A DNA stretch of 64,000 nucleotides from Gillisia xinjiangensis (GCF_046298265.1 NZ_JBKAHK010000002.1:310001-374000), one strand, 5' to 3'; shown: positions 35,132 through 46,000, counted from the stretch's first letter. Made by a program: numbers and translations. The notes: a model not told the origin generated them from the sequence alone.

Positions 35132-35390
35132 AAGAATTTATTCAGTTAAGTATTTAGAGGCAAAGTTATTTATAAATTCATATTTTATAACAAAAACCAG
35201 ACCTTAAAAAAAATATTTTTCATTATAAATGATTGTAGATTAAAAAATTAGAAGAATGATCACCCATCAATCCCGGCACGCCAGAAATACCTCCTTCAGG
35301 TTATTTCTGAACCTGTAACTATTAAAGAAAATACTAAACGTAACCGTTGTAACTGTTAATAAAGATCAGATTCCTAAAGGGGTTAAAGCA
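35132..35390. other. Intergenic gap before the GH20 remnant
   Basis: AT-rich, with no gene or RNA recognised; traces of similarity to the GH20 3' end may begin near 35380. Confidence 0.4.
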
Positions 35391-35610
35391 TGCAAATAAT
35401 GTTTTTGGTTCTTTTGCTTTTTTGTAGGGCGTCCAGTCAACTTCCGGGCTGGGAAAAAAATGAACTCCCCTTTCGTTCAATCGTTCTCCGTGAATCGATA
35501 CACGACCGGTAAAATCTAAAAAATCACGTTTGCTTTCAGAAATCCAGGCCACTTCAGAGACAATATGATTGGCACAAATCACAAAAGGGCCATGGATCCA
35601 TATAGGAGGC
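35391..35610 (-). pseudogene. Rearranged remnant of a GH20 beta-hexosaminidase gene
   Basis: 35391-35557 (minus) matches the 3' part of the intact GH20 gene at 55763-55929 with 159 of 167 bases identical, and encodes SESKRDFLDFTGRVSIHGER and the following VHFFPSPEVDWTPYKKAKEP. Immediately beyond, 35569-35610 encodes LAQITKGPWIHIGG on the plus strand, a piece of the same enzyme's active site in the opposite orientation. A 99-codon open frame (35334-35633) happens to run through both but cannot be a functional enzyme. The remnant lies at the end of the SusC-led operon. Confidence 0.85.
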
Positions 35611-35745
35611 GTTGGTGGAGGTAATTCCTTCAACCTCTATTGAAAATTTTCAATAATGTTTTGTTGTTTAAACTAAAATAACAAATCTAAACAATAATTT
35701 AAGGAAAGATTTTTAAAGGTTAAGAGTCACAGAAAAATCCATTTT

Positions 35746-36705
35746 TTACTTAAGGTTTTGTTGGCGTAACCAGACCACCTTTTGGTCCGGAATATGCGCT
35801 TTTCCTATTATTTCCTGATATAAGTCTGGCCTTCTGGCCTGGATATATCTATGACCTCCAGCTTTTTCTATATTATCGTGAAAAAGAACAGCAGAGGCAA
35901 TATCATCTCCTAAATTCCGGCATTCGGCTAAAATATCACCAAAAGGATCAAGGATCATAGAACAGCCATTTTTCAACTGATCATCATCCATCCCAATTGG
36001 GTTTGAAAAAACCACGTATACCGAATTGTCATACGCCCTTGCCGGCAGCCATTTCATTAGCCAGGTCCTGCCTTTAGGTCCTTCGAATTCCAGCCGGAGA
36101 GAAGTAGGATCCTCCTTTCTGTTTTCCCATAATGAGGAATCAACAAACCCTGCTCCGGGACGGGTGGAGGGGGTACACATAGTTACATGTGGCATAAAAA
36201 TAATTTCCGCACCAAGTAATTTCGTTGCACGAACATTTTCCACAATATTGTTATCGTAACAAATCAGGATTCCAAATTTCCATCCGAAAAGATTAAAAAC
36301 ACAGTATTCATTTCCCGGTGAAATGAATGGGTTGATGAACGGGTGAAGTTTTCTGTGTTTTGCTACTAAACCATTTTTGTCTACACAAACATACGCATTG
36401 AACATGTTATCCTCTTTATCCTTTTCAAAAAGACCCGCCAGTATAACGATTTTATGTTGTTTTACGATTTCCGTTAATCTAACTATGCTATCGCCATCAG
36501 GGATTTCCTCAGCCAAATCCAACATTTCGGCCAGGGAAAGAAGACAGGCAAAAGTATAACCGGTAATGGAACATTCATGGAAAGAAATAACCTTGGAACC
36601 CTCCTTTGCCGCTTGTTTTGACAACTCTTCTATAACTGAAAGATTGTACTCCTTATCGCCACTACGATGTTCAAATTGTGCTGTAGAAACTTTTAGATCG
36701 TTCAT
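35746..36705 (-). CDS. Carbon-nitrogen hydrolase (nitrilase superfamily)
   Basis: This 319-residue cytoplasmic enzyme has the family's Glu-Lys-Cys triad: E44 (SFHECSITGY), K119 (AKHRKLHPF) and C149 (ILICYDNNI). Members hydrolyse amides, carbamoyl groups or nitriles. FINPFISPGNEYCVFNLFGW fits the N-carbamoyl/amidase branches, but no substrate can be named. It is the last intact gene of the SusC-SusD-CRTAC1-PIG-L run, 93 bp after the PIG-L gene, so it may act on an N-acyl or N-carbamoyl product of imported glycans. Confidence 0.9.
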   Translation of the reverse strand: MNDLKVSTAQFEHRSGDKEYNLSVIEELSKQAAKEGSKVISFHECSITGYTFACLLSLAEMLDLAEEIPDGDSIVRLTEIVKQHKIVILAGLFEKDKEDNMFNAYVCVDKNGLVAKHRKLHPFINPFISPGNEYCVFNLFGWKFGILICYDNNIVENVRATKLLGAEIIFMPHVTMCTPSTRPGAGFVDSSLWENRKEDPTSLRLEFEGPKGRTWLMKWLPARAYDNSVYVVFSNPIGMDDDQLKNGCSMILDPFGDILAECRNLGDDIASAVLFHDNIEKAGGHRYIQARRPDLYQEIIGKAHIPDQKVVWLRQQNLK

Positions 36706-36798
36706 TTTTAACTCTTCAAGCTCATTATTTTCCCGAAAATTAAAGCTGTAGCACTCAGAAATGCATATTCAGTGTTTCTTGAAATTTCCAATCGAAAA

Positions 36799-37692
36799 TT
36801 ATTGGTTTAACATTGGAAACAACTTCCGAATCTCTTCTTCAGAAGGTTGCCTCCCGTATTCGCAGATCTCAAAAGATTCGGCATATTCCACTGATTCTCC
36901 TTTTTCTTTTCCGTACCATTTTTTTAAGGACTCACGTTCACCAGGAGTAATACTCCCGGACCGATTATTGCTGAGCCATTCTTTCCTTTTATCTTCATTT
37001 TCAGGAACCAATTCTAAGGTATTATTTGTCCAGGGCAACCATTCATACATTTGACTTTTATGTGCATCCAAAGCATTTATCTTTTTATCAAAAGTATTTG
37101 TAATATCAACTGCAATGTCAGGTTGAAATGGAGTAGGTTTTTGAAAATGATCTTCTAAATAAAGAAAAACAGGATTTTTCTTTAACGGAGGTGTATCCGG
37201 AGTAATATTGGGCACTATCACTACGTAGGCTGCATCCTGCACTAAAACTCCTGTATATCTATGATCGGGATGATAATCAACCGGCCTGTGGGTCAGAACA
37301 ATGTCGGCCTCCCAATTACGGATCTCTCTGATGATTTGATCCCGTATATCCAGCGTGGGTAATAATTTCCCGTCATGATTATCCAGCACAACATAAGCTG
37401 CTATTTTGAGTTGCCTGCCAGCTTCTTCTGCTTCTTTCCTTCTTATTTCAGCCAGAGCTGCACCTCCCAGCTCAAAATGACCGGCATCTCCATTGGTAAC
37501 AGAAACAAATTTCACGCGGTGTCCCATTTCTGCAAAAAGAGCGGCTGTACCACCAGCTTTATTATCAGCATCGTCAGGATGGCCGCCAAATACAATAATA
37601 TTTAATTTAATATTGCCCCTGGACTGGGCAATCATATTGAAATCGTTACACAGCAGAAAAAGAATAAGGAGAGAAATGAAAGTTGTTTTCAT
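36799..37692 (-). CDS. Exported PIG-L (LmbE) family deacetylase
   Basis: I start at 37692 (MKTTFISLLILFLLCNDFNM), a signal peptide, giving 297 residues; an upstream in-frame start gives a poor leader. Zinc-site motifs are FGGHPDDAD (H38, D40, D41) and DYHPDHRYTG. NGDAGHFELGG and RRKEAEEAGR are typical of the N-acetylglucosaminyl-type de-N-acetylase family. It would remove acetyl groups from amino sugars outside the cytoplasm. It lies between the CRTAC1-like lipoprotein gene (219-bp gap holding the palindrome at 37718) and the nitrilase gene. Confidence 0.9.
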   Translation of the reverse strand: MKTTFISLLILFLLCNDFNMIAQSRGNIKLNIIVFGGHPDDADNKAGGTAALFAEMGHRVKFVSVTNGDAGHFELGGAALAEIRRKEAEEAGRQLKIAAYVVLDNHDGKLLPTLDIRDQIIREIRNWEADIVLTHRPVDYHPDHRYTGVLVQDAAYVVIVPNITPDTPPLKKNPVFLYLEDHFQKPTPFQPDIAVDITNTFDKKINALDAHKSQMYEWLPWTNNTLELVPENEDKRKEWLSNNRSGSITPGERESLKKWYGKEKGESVEYAESFEICEYGRQPSEEEIRKLFPMLNQ

Positions 37693-37717
37693 CTGTTTAT
37701 AATATTGTTTTAGAGGT

Positions 37718-37737
37718 CTCCCGATAGCTATCGGGAG
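37718..37737. repeat. Dispersed 20-bp palindrome, copy 2
   Basis: CTCCCGATAGCTATCGGGAG is a perfect palindrome located 26 bp before the PIG-L start. See the copy at 12759-12778, which differs by one base and has the same position relative to its gene; a shorter relative, CCCGAGCTATCGGGG, is at 30061-30075. Confidence 0.6.
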
Positions 37738-37911
37738 TAACATCCATATAAACATCCCCCTGTGTGAGAAAGTTTATTCTCATGGATGTTTCATATTAAT
37801 TATCTTCAGTTAATTTCCAAAAGATTTCAATTTATTTTTCAGAACACCATCTCAGCCTCTGTATAACATACAGTTCACGGTCCGTTGTTTAATCTCAAAA
37901 ATTCCTTAATT

Positions 37912-40900
37912 TCAATTTTGCTTTTCTACAGAAACAATTTCATTTTTTATCTTATCATTCACTCGTACCAACTGCACGTAATCGTCATTTTTTACCACAA
38001 CAATATATTCCCCGTGAGGAGTATTTAATCTCACCATATCCTTAACATCTCCGGGAACAAATAAGCCACTCTTTCTTGCAGGCACAGGTTCAAATTCACC
38101 CTTGCCATCACCTTTTAGGAAAAGCCCTACCCCGGCGTCTGAACGAGGAGTCTCCACTTCAGAACTGTAAAGATTACCTGCTATTAAAGCATCAAGATGA
38201 CCATCCTCATCAAAATCTTCTACAAGTATTTGATTGATGCTCGATACCTGAGCCTCATTTGGTAATTTATGTTTTTTAAAAGACCCTCCCACATTTTCTA
38301 AATAAAGGCTGGCAAAAGATTTTACCTGGTAATGTAAAGCATCGTCTAAAGATCTATTTGTATATACATCTTCCAGAGTTGCTTCTGAAAAGGACTCGTA
38401 ATTTTGAAATTTTTGTTTGATACCCGGCATCTGCTGGGAAGAACATTCTCTTCCACGAACCGGAAATTTTTCACCATCGTTAAAATAACTAAGAACTATG
38501 TCTTTGCTACCACTATTGTCAAAATCATGGTAATAGACATCAAAAGTTTCTTCCTCATCCGCCTGGTATTTGTAGTTGAGTCCTAAATTACCCGCAATTA
38601 GATCTACATCCCCATCATTGTCAAAATCACCAGCTTCAATACTGAACCACCACCCTGCAGAATCTTCCAATCCCATTTTTTTAGAGACATCGAAAAATTC
38701 TCCTCTGTCATTTTTAAACATCTTTATAGGCATCCATTCTCCCACAATAACGAGATCTACCCATCCATCATCATCAAAATCTGTCCAAACGGCACTGGTG
38801 ACCATTCCCAGCTTCTCAAAATCCGGAGCAACATTTGCAGTAATATCTACAAATTTGGCAATACCATTTTCCGATCTGTTTTCAAGGATATAGCTATCTG
38901 CAGGTGAAGGGTAATTTCCGGGAACAAGCCGGCCACCCACAAACAGGTCCAGATCCCCATCATTGTCATAATCTGCAGCATATACTCTGGATCCGCTGGT
39001 GATCATTTCAGGAAGTGCCGAAACGGATCTTCTGAAAATTCCGTTTTCATTGATGTAAAGCCTGTCCTGCAACCATTCTGAATTCATATCAAATTCGTTA
39101 CCGCCGCTCACCACGTAAATATCATTATCGCCATCATTATCGGCATCAAATATTATTACGCCCAGATCTTCAAATTTTTGATCATTTTTAATATCCTCAA
39201 ACTCCTGCTTTACAAAACCTTTGTCGGTTTGAAAATAGATCCCTGCCGGATACCCGGTTGCACCTCCAATAAAAAGATCTTCCAGACCATTTCCGTTTAA
39301 ATCGCCCACAGCCACACCTGGGCCAAACATGGAAGTTTTGTGGGGCAGAAGGATCTCTTTGGCAAAATCATCATAAATATTCTCTGTGTGTTTATGTTTT
39401 AATCCTAAAGAATCTGCTGCAATTGTAAGGAAAACAGGAGGATCACCTAGGGCAGGCTCAGGTTCTTTAGTTTTAGCGTTTTTGTAATCCAGCACTAAAA
39501 GCTGATTGGAAGGAACATTTTCAAGAATTTCTATTTTTTTATCGGGCCAAACTACTTTAAGTTCAGCTATGGTTTCACTTTTACCAACACCAAAATTCAA
39601 TTTTGGTGCTACTGAAGATTGAAAACCCCGACTAAGAGTCAATTCCTGCATTTGGGTATTTCCGGAATCAGACAAATAAACTCGTGTCCCAAGACCATTT
39701 TTATTTTTTTCCGGCCCCTCCAATTCAATTGCCAGATAATTGTTTTGGTTTAGGTTGTTGTTTTTGAATATCGTCGCGTAATCATCAATATTATTGGTGA
39801 TTATCTCAAGGTTTCCGTCATTATCGAGATCTACATAAACTGCACCATTGGAAAAACCTTTAAATTCTAGACCCCACTCCTCATTGGATCTTTCAAAAGT
39901 TAAATCACCCTTGTTGCGATATACAAAATTGTCGATTTTTTCAGATGGAATAGCCAGCGTTCTCTTCAACAAGCTATCTCTTTGGTTAGGAAGCTGGGAA
40001 AGCTCCTTAAAATAATCCCGGTTGTTCACTTCCCTCCTGGTTCCGTTCGAAATAAAAATATCTTTCCACCCATCATTATCCAGATCAGCAAATAAAGCAC
40101 CCCAGCTCCAATCTGTAGACGAAATCCCTGCCAGTCGGGAAGTGTTTTGGAAATTCGGAATCCCATCTTCCATTACACCCGTGTTAGTTTGCAGGGTGTT
40201 ATGCATATACTGGTAATGAAAACCAGCATTTACGGCGCTCCAAAATATTGCAGGGTTCATACTGGCCATATTCGCTTTTGCCCGCCTGTTACTTTTAGCA
40301 TCCATATCTACCTGTAGCACATCCAGGAGTCCATCATTATTATAATCAGCAATATCTACTCCCATTCCGTAGAAGGAGGTTTGTTGGGTAGCATTTTTTA
40401 TCACTTCCCGAAAAGTTCCGTCCTGATTGTTTATATACATAAAATCTGGCGAGCTAAAATCATTTGAGATATAAATATCGGGCCAGCCATCTTCATTTAA
40501 ATCCCCAACAGTTGCACTTAATGTGAGTCCGAAAGAACGCAAACCAGCTTCATTGGTTACTTTAGTGAATTTTCCATCATCATTACGGTATAGATTATCT
40601 GTTTCAATATCCTGAACATTGTTCATTTTGAACTGGTAGTAATTGTTAGGGGCGTTGAAACGTGTAGGAGGATAATTTGCAACATAGAGATCCAGGTCGC
40701 CGTCATTATCATAATCAAAGAAAGTAGCCTGTACACTATTTCCTTCATCGGCAATACCGTATTCTGCCGCTCTTTCTGTAAAGGTGCGGTCTCCATTGTT
40801 AATGAATAATAAATTAGCTTTTGGACCATATTTTCCGGCTACTGAACAATAAATATCGAGAAATCCGTCGTTATTCACATCGGCCATGGTGACTCCGGTA

Positions 40901-41262
40901 AACCATCTATCATCTCCTGCTATCCCGGCAGGTTCTGTAATGTCTTCAAATTTTAGGTCTCCTTTATTAAGATATAATTTATTAGGAACCATATTACCGG
41001 TAAAAAAAAGATCAACCAAACCGTCATTGTCTATATCCCCGGCGGCTATACCGCCCCCCATGTAAATATAGGAGTAAGTGAAATAATTAAGCGTATCGTT
41101 TTCTTTAAGAATATTCTGAAAATCAATTCCTGAATCTTCAGGAGAAAGTTGAGTGAATTGTTTTTTCTCGTTCTTTTTTTCATCCTCCTCTTTTTCAGTA
41201 GAACAGGAAAATAATAATAAAACGAAAAAAAGAAAAAATAATGAAGGAAAAAATTTCGGCAT
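37912..41262 (-). CDS. CRTAC1-like FG-GAP/ASPIC-UnbV lipoprotein
   Basis: This is a 1116-residue surface or periplasmic lipoprotein (lipobox C20, LLLFSCSTEKEE). Two sets of FG-GAP/VCBS beta-propeller repeats (about 70-500 and 640-1085) carry Ca-binding DxDxDG loops such as GDIDNDGLVD, DYDNDGDLD and DLDNDGW. An ASPIC/UnbV domain (about 508-592, with NGLGTRVYL and GFQSSVAPKLNFGVG) separates them. Such proteins recur directly after SusC/SusD pairs in marine Bacteroidota and are thought to bind glycans or extracellular ligands; no catalytic role is shown. It is 90 bp after susD, with a hairpin between. Confidence 0.9.
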   Translation of the reverse strand: MPKFFPSLFFLFFVLLLFSCSTEKEEDEKKNEKKQFTQLSPEDSGIDFQNILKENDTLNYFTYSYIYMGGGIAAGDIDNDGLVDLFFTGNMVPNKLYLNKGDLKFEDITEPAGIAGDDRWFTGVTMADVNNDGFLDIYCSVAGKYGPKANLLFINNGDRTFTERAAEYGIADEGNSVQATFFDYDNDGDLDLYVANYPPTRFNAPNNYYQFKMNNVQDIETDNLYRNDDGKFTKVTNEAGLRSFGLTLSATVGDLNEDGWPDIYISNDFSSPDFMYINNQDGTFREVIKNATQQTSFYGMGVDIADYNNDGLLDVLQVDMDAKSNRRAKANMASMNPAIFWSAVNAGFHYQYMHNTLQTNTGVMEDGIPNFQNTSRLAGISSTDWSWGALFADLDNDGWKDIFISNGTRREVNNRDYFKELSQLPNQRDSLLKRTLAIPSEKIDNFVYRNKGDLTFERSNEEWGLEFKGFSNGAVYVDLDNDGNLEIITNNIDDYATIFKNNNLNQNNYLAIELEGPEKNKNGLGTRVYLSDSGNTQMQELTLSRGFQSSVAPKLNFGVGKSETIAELKVVWPDKKIEILENVPSNQLLVLDYKNAKTKEPEPALGDPPVFLTIAADSLGLKHKHTENIYDDFAKEILLPHKTSMFGPGVAVGDLNGNGLEDLFIGGATGYPAGIYFQTDKGFVKQEFEDIKNDQKFEDLGVIIFDADNDGDNDIYVVSGGNEFDMNSEWLQDRLYINENGIFRRSVSALPEMITSGSRVYAADYDNDGDLDLFVGGRLVPGNYPSPADSYILENRSENGIAKFVDITANVAPDFEKLGMVTSAVWTDFDDDGWVDLVIVGEWMPIKMFKNDRGEFFDVSKKMGLEDSAGWWFSIEAGDFDNDGDVDLIAGNLGLNYKYQADEEETFDVYYHDFDNSGSKDIVLSYFNDGEKFPVRGRECSSQQMPGIKQKFQNYESFSEATLEDVYTNRSLDDALHYQVKSFASLYLENVGGSFKKHKLPNEAQVSSINQILVEDFDEDGHLDALIAGNLYSSEVETPRSDAGVGLFLKGDGKGEFEPVPARKSGLFVPGDVKDMVRLNTPHGEYIVVVKNDDYVQLVRVNDKIKNEIVSVEKQN

Positions 41263-41286
41263 CTCTCTTTATTTTAATGTTTTGTG

Positions 41287-41330
41287 AAAGATAAGAAGAG
41301 CCCTATAAAAATAGCGCTCTTCTTATCTTT
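41287..41330 (-). promoter_or_regulatory. Intercistronic hairpin between SusD and CRTAC1 genes
   Basis: A perfect 15-bp stem (AAAGATAAGAAGAGC and its complement, 14-nt loop) lies 23 bp after the SusD stop. A long A-run precedes it on the minus strand, but the following T-run is short (CTTTCAC), so it looks like an attenuator or mRNA-stabilising hairpin. This fits stronger expression of the transporter pair than of downstream genes. Confidence 0.6.
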
Positions 41331-41352
41331 TTTTAAAAAATTGGCCTATAAT

Positions 41353-43041
41353 TTAATAGCCTGGATTCTGCTGCAATATACCGCCGCTCAAATCAATAGC
41401 ATTTAATGGGATTGGCAGAAGATCATGTTTAGGCTCATACTGTTTCGCTTTTTGACCAAAATTAGAAATAGTACGAGCTTCGTTTTGCACGTAAGTATTT
41501 AAAACCTCCACCGTTCTGTCCTGTCTTCTTAGATCGAACAAACGTTGACCTTCAAGTGCCAATTCTAATCTACGTTCAAACCTTACGGCTTTTCTGGCAA
41601 AATCCTGACTATTAAAAGAAGCATAAGGTTCTATTTTATAATTGGCTGCAGGACCTGTTCCGGCTTCGTTTTGAACCACGGGTGAGTCTTTCGCCCGGTT
41701 TCTTATCCTGTTCACATATTTCAAGGCCAGGTCAAGATCGTTTTGCTCAACTGCTGCTTCTGCGGCCATCAAAAGCACATCAGAGAATCTCATGATCTGA
41801 TAGTTAATACCTGAACGTTGCTGACCCCAGTCACCCGTTCCCATGTTAACATCATCTCCTGCATAATAAATATTTTTCTTGGATAAATACGGACCTGAAA
41901 TATCTGCAGGGCTTGCACGAATCCAATCTTTACCTACCATTACTCCCCAGCCGTTATAATCTATTCCTCTTCGGCCAACAGTGTAATCAAGTCTGGGATC
42001 CAGCATTCCTGTTTCCGGCGTGAAAGGTTCATCACTGGCTAAACCATAATCATTGGCAACATCAGATTGGTTATAGGTATCTAACAAGGGTAAACCGTTT
42101 GCATCAGTTTGATAGGCATTTACAAGATCCTGTGTAGGCTGTATAAATCCACAGCAGGAATTAAATGGTCCCCCACCTGGGAAGTTCAGGGTTCCTCCCT
42201 GATTTCCGTTAAAAGACAATCCGTCATCTGCTGCAAATTGAATAGCAAAAATAGATTCAGGGCTGTTTTCCCCACTTGCTCTGAATATATCAAAAAAGTG
42301 ACTGTTTAAAGCATATGGCCCGTTATTTATTACCTCGTTAAACAATGTTAATGCAGGACCATATTTATCCTGGTATAAAAAAGTTTTGGCTAAAAATGCT
42401 TTGGCAGTCCATGAAGTAGGACGTCCGGCATCTGATTGGGTATCCGGTAAATTATCTATTGCAAACTGAAAATCTGCTTCAATCTCGCCCCAGATGGATC
42501 CCGGATTAGGTTGATTGAATTCTGTATTGTCATAGTTTTCGACAGAAATGAAAGGGACATTCCCATATATTTTTTGAAGTTCAAAATTAAAATGTCCTCT
42601 TAAAAATCTTGCTTCAGCCTCTTTTTCAGGAAAATCCCGGTCTTCTATTTTTTGGATTACAGAAATAACGGCATTTGCACGGTTGACCCCAGCATAAAGA
42701 CCGTTCCATTTTCCGAAGAAATAAGGGTTTCCACTGGTCCAGTCGTAAATTTCAGCTAAAAAAAGATCGGCCTGGTCACCATCTGTACTCCCTTTATGGG
42801 AATCATCGGAAAGAACATCAAACCACCAGTTGTCTCCACTCACGGCCCAATCATCTGCACCCTGTGCATTACGTTTACCATCGAGAACGGAATAAGCACC
42901 TGTAAGAAGTAGATCTACTCCCTGTTCATTTTGTAAAGCTTGATCACTTAAAGCACCAATGGCTGGAGTTTCCGTAAATTCTTCACTACAACCTATAAAT
43001 ACTATTAGCGGAAGAATATAATAAATTAATTTCTTTTTCAT
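41353..43041 (-). CDS. susD: SusD/RagB family nutrient-binding lipoprotein
   Basis: This outer-membrane lipoprotein captures ligand for its SusC partner. The 562-residue protein has lipobox C18 (LPLIVFIGCSEEF) and the family N-terminus LLLTGAYSVLDG. The TPR-rich core is visible (ARFLRGHFNFELQKIYGNVP, KAFLAKTFLYQ). The C-terminal SusD signature is YQIMRFSDVLLMAAEAAVEQ and FERRLELALEGQRLFDLRRQ. It is 5 bp after susC. The ligand is unknown; the flanking deacetylase suggests an N-acetylated glycan. Confidence 0.95.
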   Translation of the reverse strand: MKKKLIYYILPLIVFIGCSEEFTETPAIGALSDQALQNEQGVDLLLTGAYSVLDGKRNAQGADDWAVSGDNWWFDVLSDDSHKGSTDGDQADLFLAEIYDWTSGNPYFFGKWNGLYAGVNRANAVISVIQKIEDRDFPEKEAEARFLRGHFNFELQKIYGNVPFISVENYDNTEFNQPNPGSIWGEIEADFQFAIDNLPDTQSDAGRPTSWTAKAFLAKTFLYQDKYGPALTLFNEVINNGPYALNSHFFDIFRASGENSPESIFAIQFAADDGLSFNGNQGGTLNFPGGGPFNSCCGFIQPTQDLVNAYQTDANGLPLLDTYNQSDVANDYGLASDEPFTPETGMLDPRLDYTVGRRGIDYNGWGVMVGKDWIRASPADISGPYLSKKNIYYAGDDVNMGTGDWGQQRSGINYQIMRFSDVLLMAAEAAVEQNDLDLALKYVNRIRNRAKDSPVVQNEAGTGPAANYKIEPYASFNSQDFARKAVRFERRLELALEGQRLFDLRRQDRTVEVLNTYVQNEARTISNFGQKAKQYEPKHDLLPIPLNAIDLSGGILQQNPGY

Positions 43042-43046
43042 CTTTT

Positions 43047-46000
43047 TTATAATTTTATATTAACACCTAAAGTCAAAATTTGAGAGATAGGATAAATATT
43101 ATCATCTATTCCTAAATTCAAACTGTTAAACGATTGTATCTCAGGATCCAGTCCGTCGTATCCTGTAATTGTAAAGAGGTTTGTTCCCTGAACATACAGA
43201 CGAAGGCTTTCAACACTTAACCTGTCTGAAATATTTTCAGAAAAATTATAGCCTACCTGTAGGTTCTTTAGCCTCAAATATGATCCGTCCTCTACAAAAA
43301 AGGAATTTGGATTGGTTTCATTATTTGTAATTGTCTGGCTTAAAGCAGGGTTTTCAGCATTTGTATTATCAGGTGCCCAGGAATTTAAAACTCTTGTACT
43401 TCTGTTCCCGTCGAAAAAGGTAGGGAAATCTGAGTAGATTTTCTCATAATTATAAATATCATTTCCCTGAGAACCAGCAATGAATGCAGAAATATCAAAT
43501 CCTTTATAACCCGCCATCAAGTTTAGGCCATAGGTAAAATCCGGATGAGGAGAACCTATATAAGTTCTGTCTGAATCATTAATAACGCCATCGCCATTGA
43601 TATCACTATATTTGAAACGACCCACACCACTTGCCGGATCCGGAAATCCCTGATCGGCGTGACCAGAAACTTCTGCTTCAGAGGCAAAAATACCTTCTAA
43701 CACTCTACCATAAAAGGAAGATAAAGGACGGCCTACAGCACTTCGTGTTATAGCACCACCTCTATAGAAAGATTCTCCTGGTTGGAAATCACTTATTAAA
43801 TCCGTCACCTCATTATCGTAACGTGAAAGATTAAGTTCTATACCATATGTGAAATCATTAGAAGAGCTATTTTGATATCCAAGATTAAAATCAAAACCGG
43901 TATTTTGAATAGATCCAAGGTTGACCAATGGTGCCTGGGCATCAATAGCTGTAGAGCTAATCAAACTGTTATCCCTGGTGATCAAATCATTTGTAACAAT
44001 TTCGTAAAATTCAATTGAGGCTGTAAGTGCATTGGCAAACATTCCCAGTTCCAGGCCTACGTTTTTAGAAATACTTTTTTCCCACCTCAAATTTGGATTT
44101 CCTACCTGGCTTAAAATGGCCCCTGTAGTGATGGCACCGCTTCCGTTGAAAGCATAATTTGCCAGACCCTCATTTAAATTAGAAATATTGATCGTTGGAT
44201 TGGATGCGGGTAAAGTCTGATTACCTAATTCTCCCCAGGAAGCTTTCAATTTTAACCTTGAAATATTTCCAATAGGAAAAAATTCTTCCTCACTAATTAC
44301 CCAACCCGCACTTACCGAAGGAAAAATATCGCTTTGATTTTCTCCGAGGAATCTGGAGGATTTATCCCTTCTTAAGGTACCGGTTAATAAATATTTTCCT
44401 GCAAAGGAATAATTGGCAGTTCCAAATATTGAAAAGAGCGTGGAGGTACCATCATATGCAAAATTCACATTTGGAGTACCCGCGCCATTACCCAATAAAT
44501 AGAAGTCCGGGTTTTCAAATAAATAATCATTTCGGCTAATGCTTTTTCCTTTTTGGCTTGTAGATAAAGCCTCAATACCTACAACAGCATTTATAACATG
44601 ATTATCAAAGGTTTGATTGTAAGTTGCGGTGTTGGTCCACACCCATTCATACCTGTTGAAATCACTTTCGGTTAACGTGTTTGTGGCACGTGCTTCTGAA
44701 TGCTCAGGGTTTACGGGCAAAAAGTTTCGGTTATTGAAAGACCGAATATCCCCCCCAAAGGTTGTTTTTAATACCAATTCATCGAAAAGTTGATAGGAAG
44801 CATAAACATCCCCGAATAAACGAAGAGATTTATTGTAATTATCGGCTGCCCTATATCTATTCGCTACCGGGTTTGTAGGATTTGATAATCCAGCAGAAGA
44901 CTGGTAAGTTCCAGCAAAATTGCCGGCATCATCCCTTACAGGAATTAATGGGCTGCTACGCAAGGCATTATTTATCTCATTCCCGCTTCGGGTATTATCG
45001 AAAGAAGCATTTAAATGTTCCCCTAACCGAAATTTGTCACCTAGTTTAAATTCAGAATTTAATCTGGTAGTAGCTCTTTTGTAACCTGTAAAAAGCTGGA
45101 TCCCTTCCCGGTCCAGATAATTTACAGACATTAAATATTTCCCGTTCTCATTTCCATTCTGCATAGAAATTGAAGTACTATGTGTAAGTGCCTCCTGAAA
45201 GATTTCATCCAACCAGTCAGTTCCGCCGGGTTGTACTGTGGCATCTACGTCAATTCCCAAAAGTTTGGTTGGTACTACAGGACTTGCTCCATCACCATAT
45301 TGCGGATGTTGAACTGTTGCTCCGTCATTACGTAAACTTTGGAAAATCATTTCCCCGTGTTGCTGAGGGTTCAACAAATCAGGTAGATTTGCAGCTCTGG
45401 AAACCCCAACATAACTATCTATAGAAATGGATGCTTTTTGCATACTATAACCACCGCTTTTTGTAGTTATAATAATTACACCGTTTGAAGCCCTTGCACC
45501 ATAAATAGCTGCCGCACCATCTTTAAGAACGTTCATTTGCGCAATGTCTGCAGCATTTAAAGAGTTCAAAATGGAAGGATCGTCTGTTTGTACTCCGTCA
45601 ATTATATATAGAGGGTTGTTATTATTGCTTGTTCCAAAACCACGGATCCTTACCACCGGAGATGAACCCGGCTGCCCGTTACTTACTACTGTAACCCCGG
45701 TAACCCTTCCTTCCAACGCTTCTGCAGCATTTACTATAGGTTGTTTTGTCGCTTCAGAAACATCCACTGAAGAAACTGATCCTGTAAGATCCCCTCTGGT
45801 TTGAGTGGTATATCCCATCACAACAATTTCATCAAGTTGAGCGGCATCCTCTAACAATGTCACATTGATTATTGTACTACCCCCTATAAGTATTTCTTGG
45901 TTACTATACCCAATATAGCTAAAAACCAGGGTCTCATTTTCAGAAACATCAATACTGTAATTACCATCAAAATCAGTTTGCGTCCCCCTGTTAGTTCCTT

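Noticed and set aside
35334..35633. A 99-codon gene
   Set aside because: It fuses the inverted and direct pieces of the GH20 remnant, so it is a by-product of the rearrangement, not a conserved protein.
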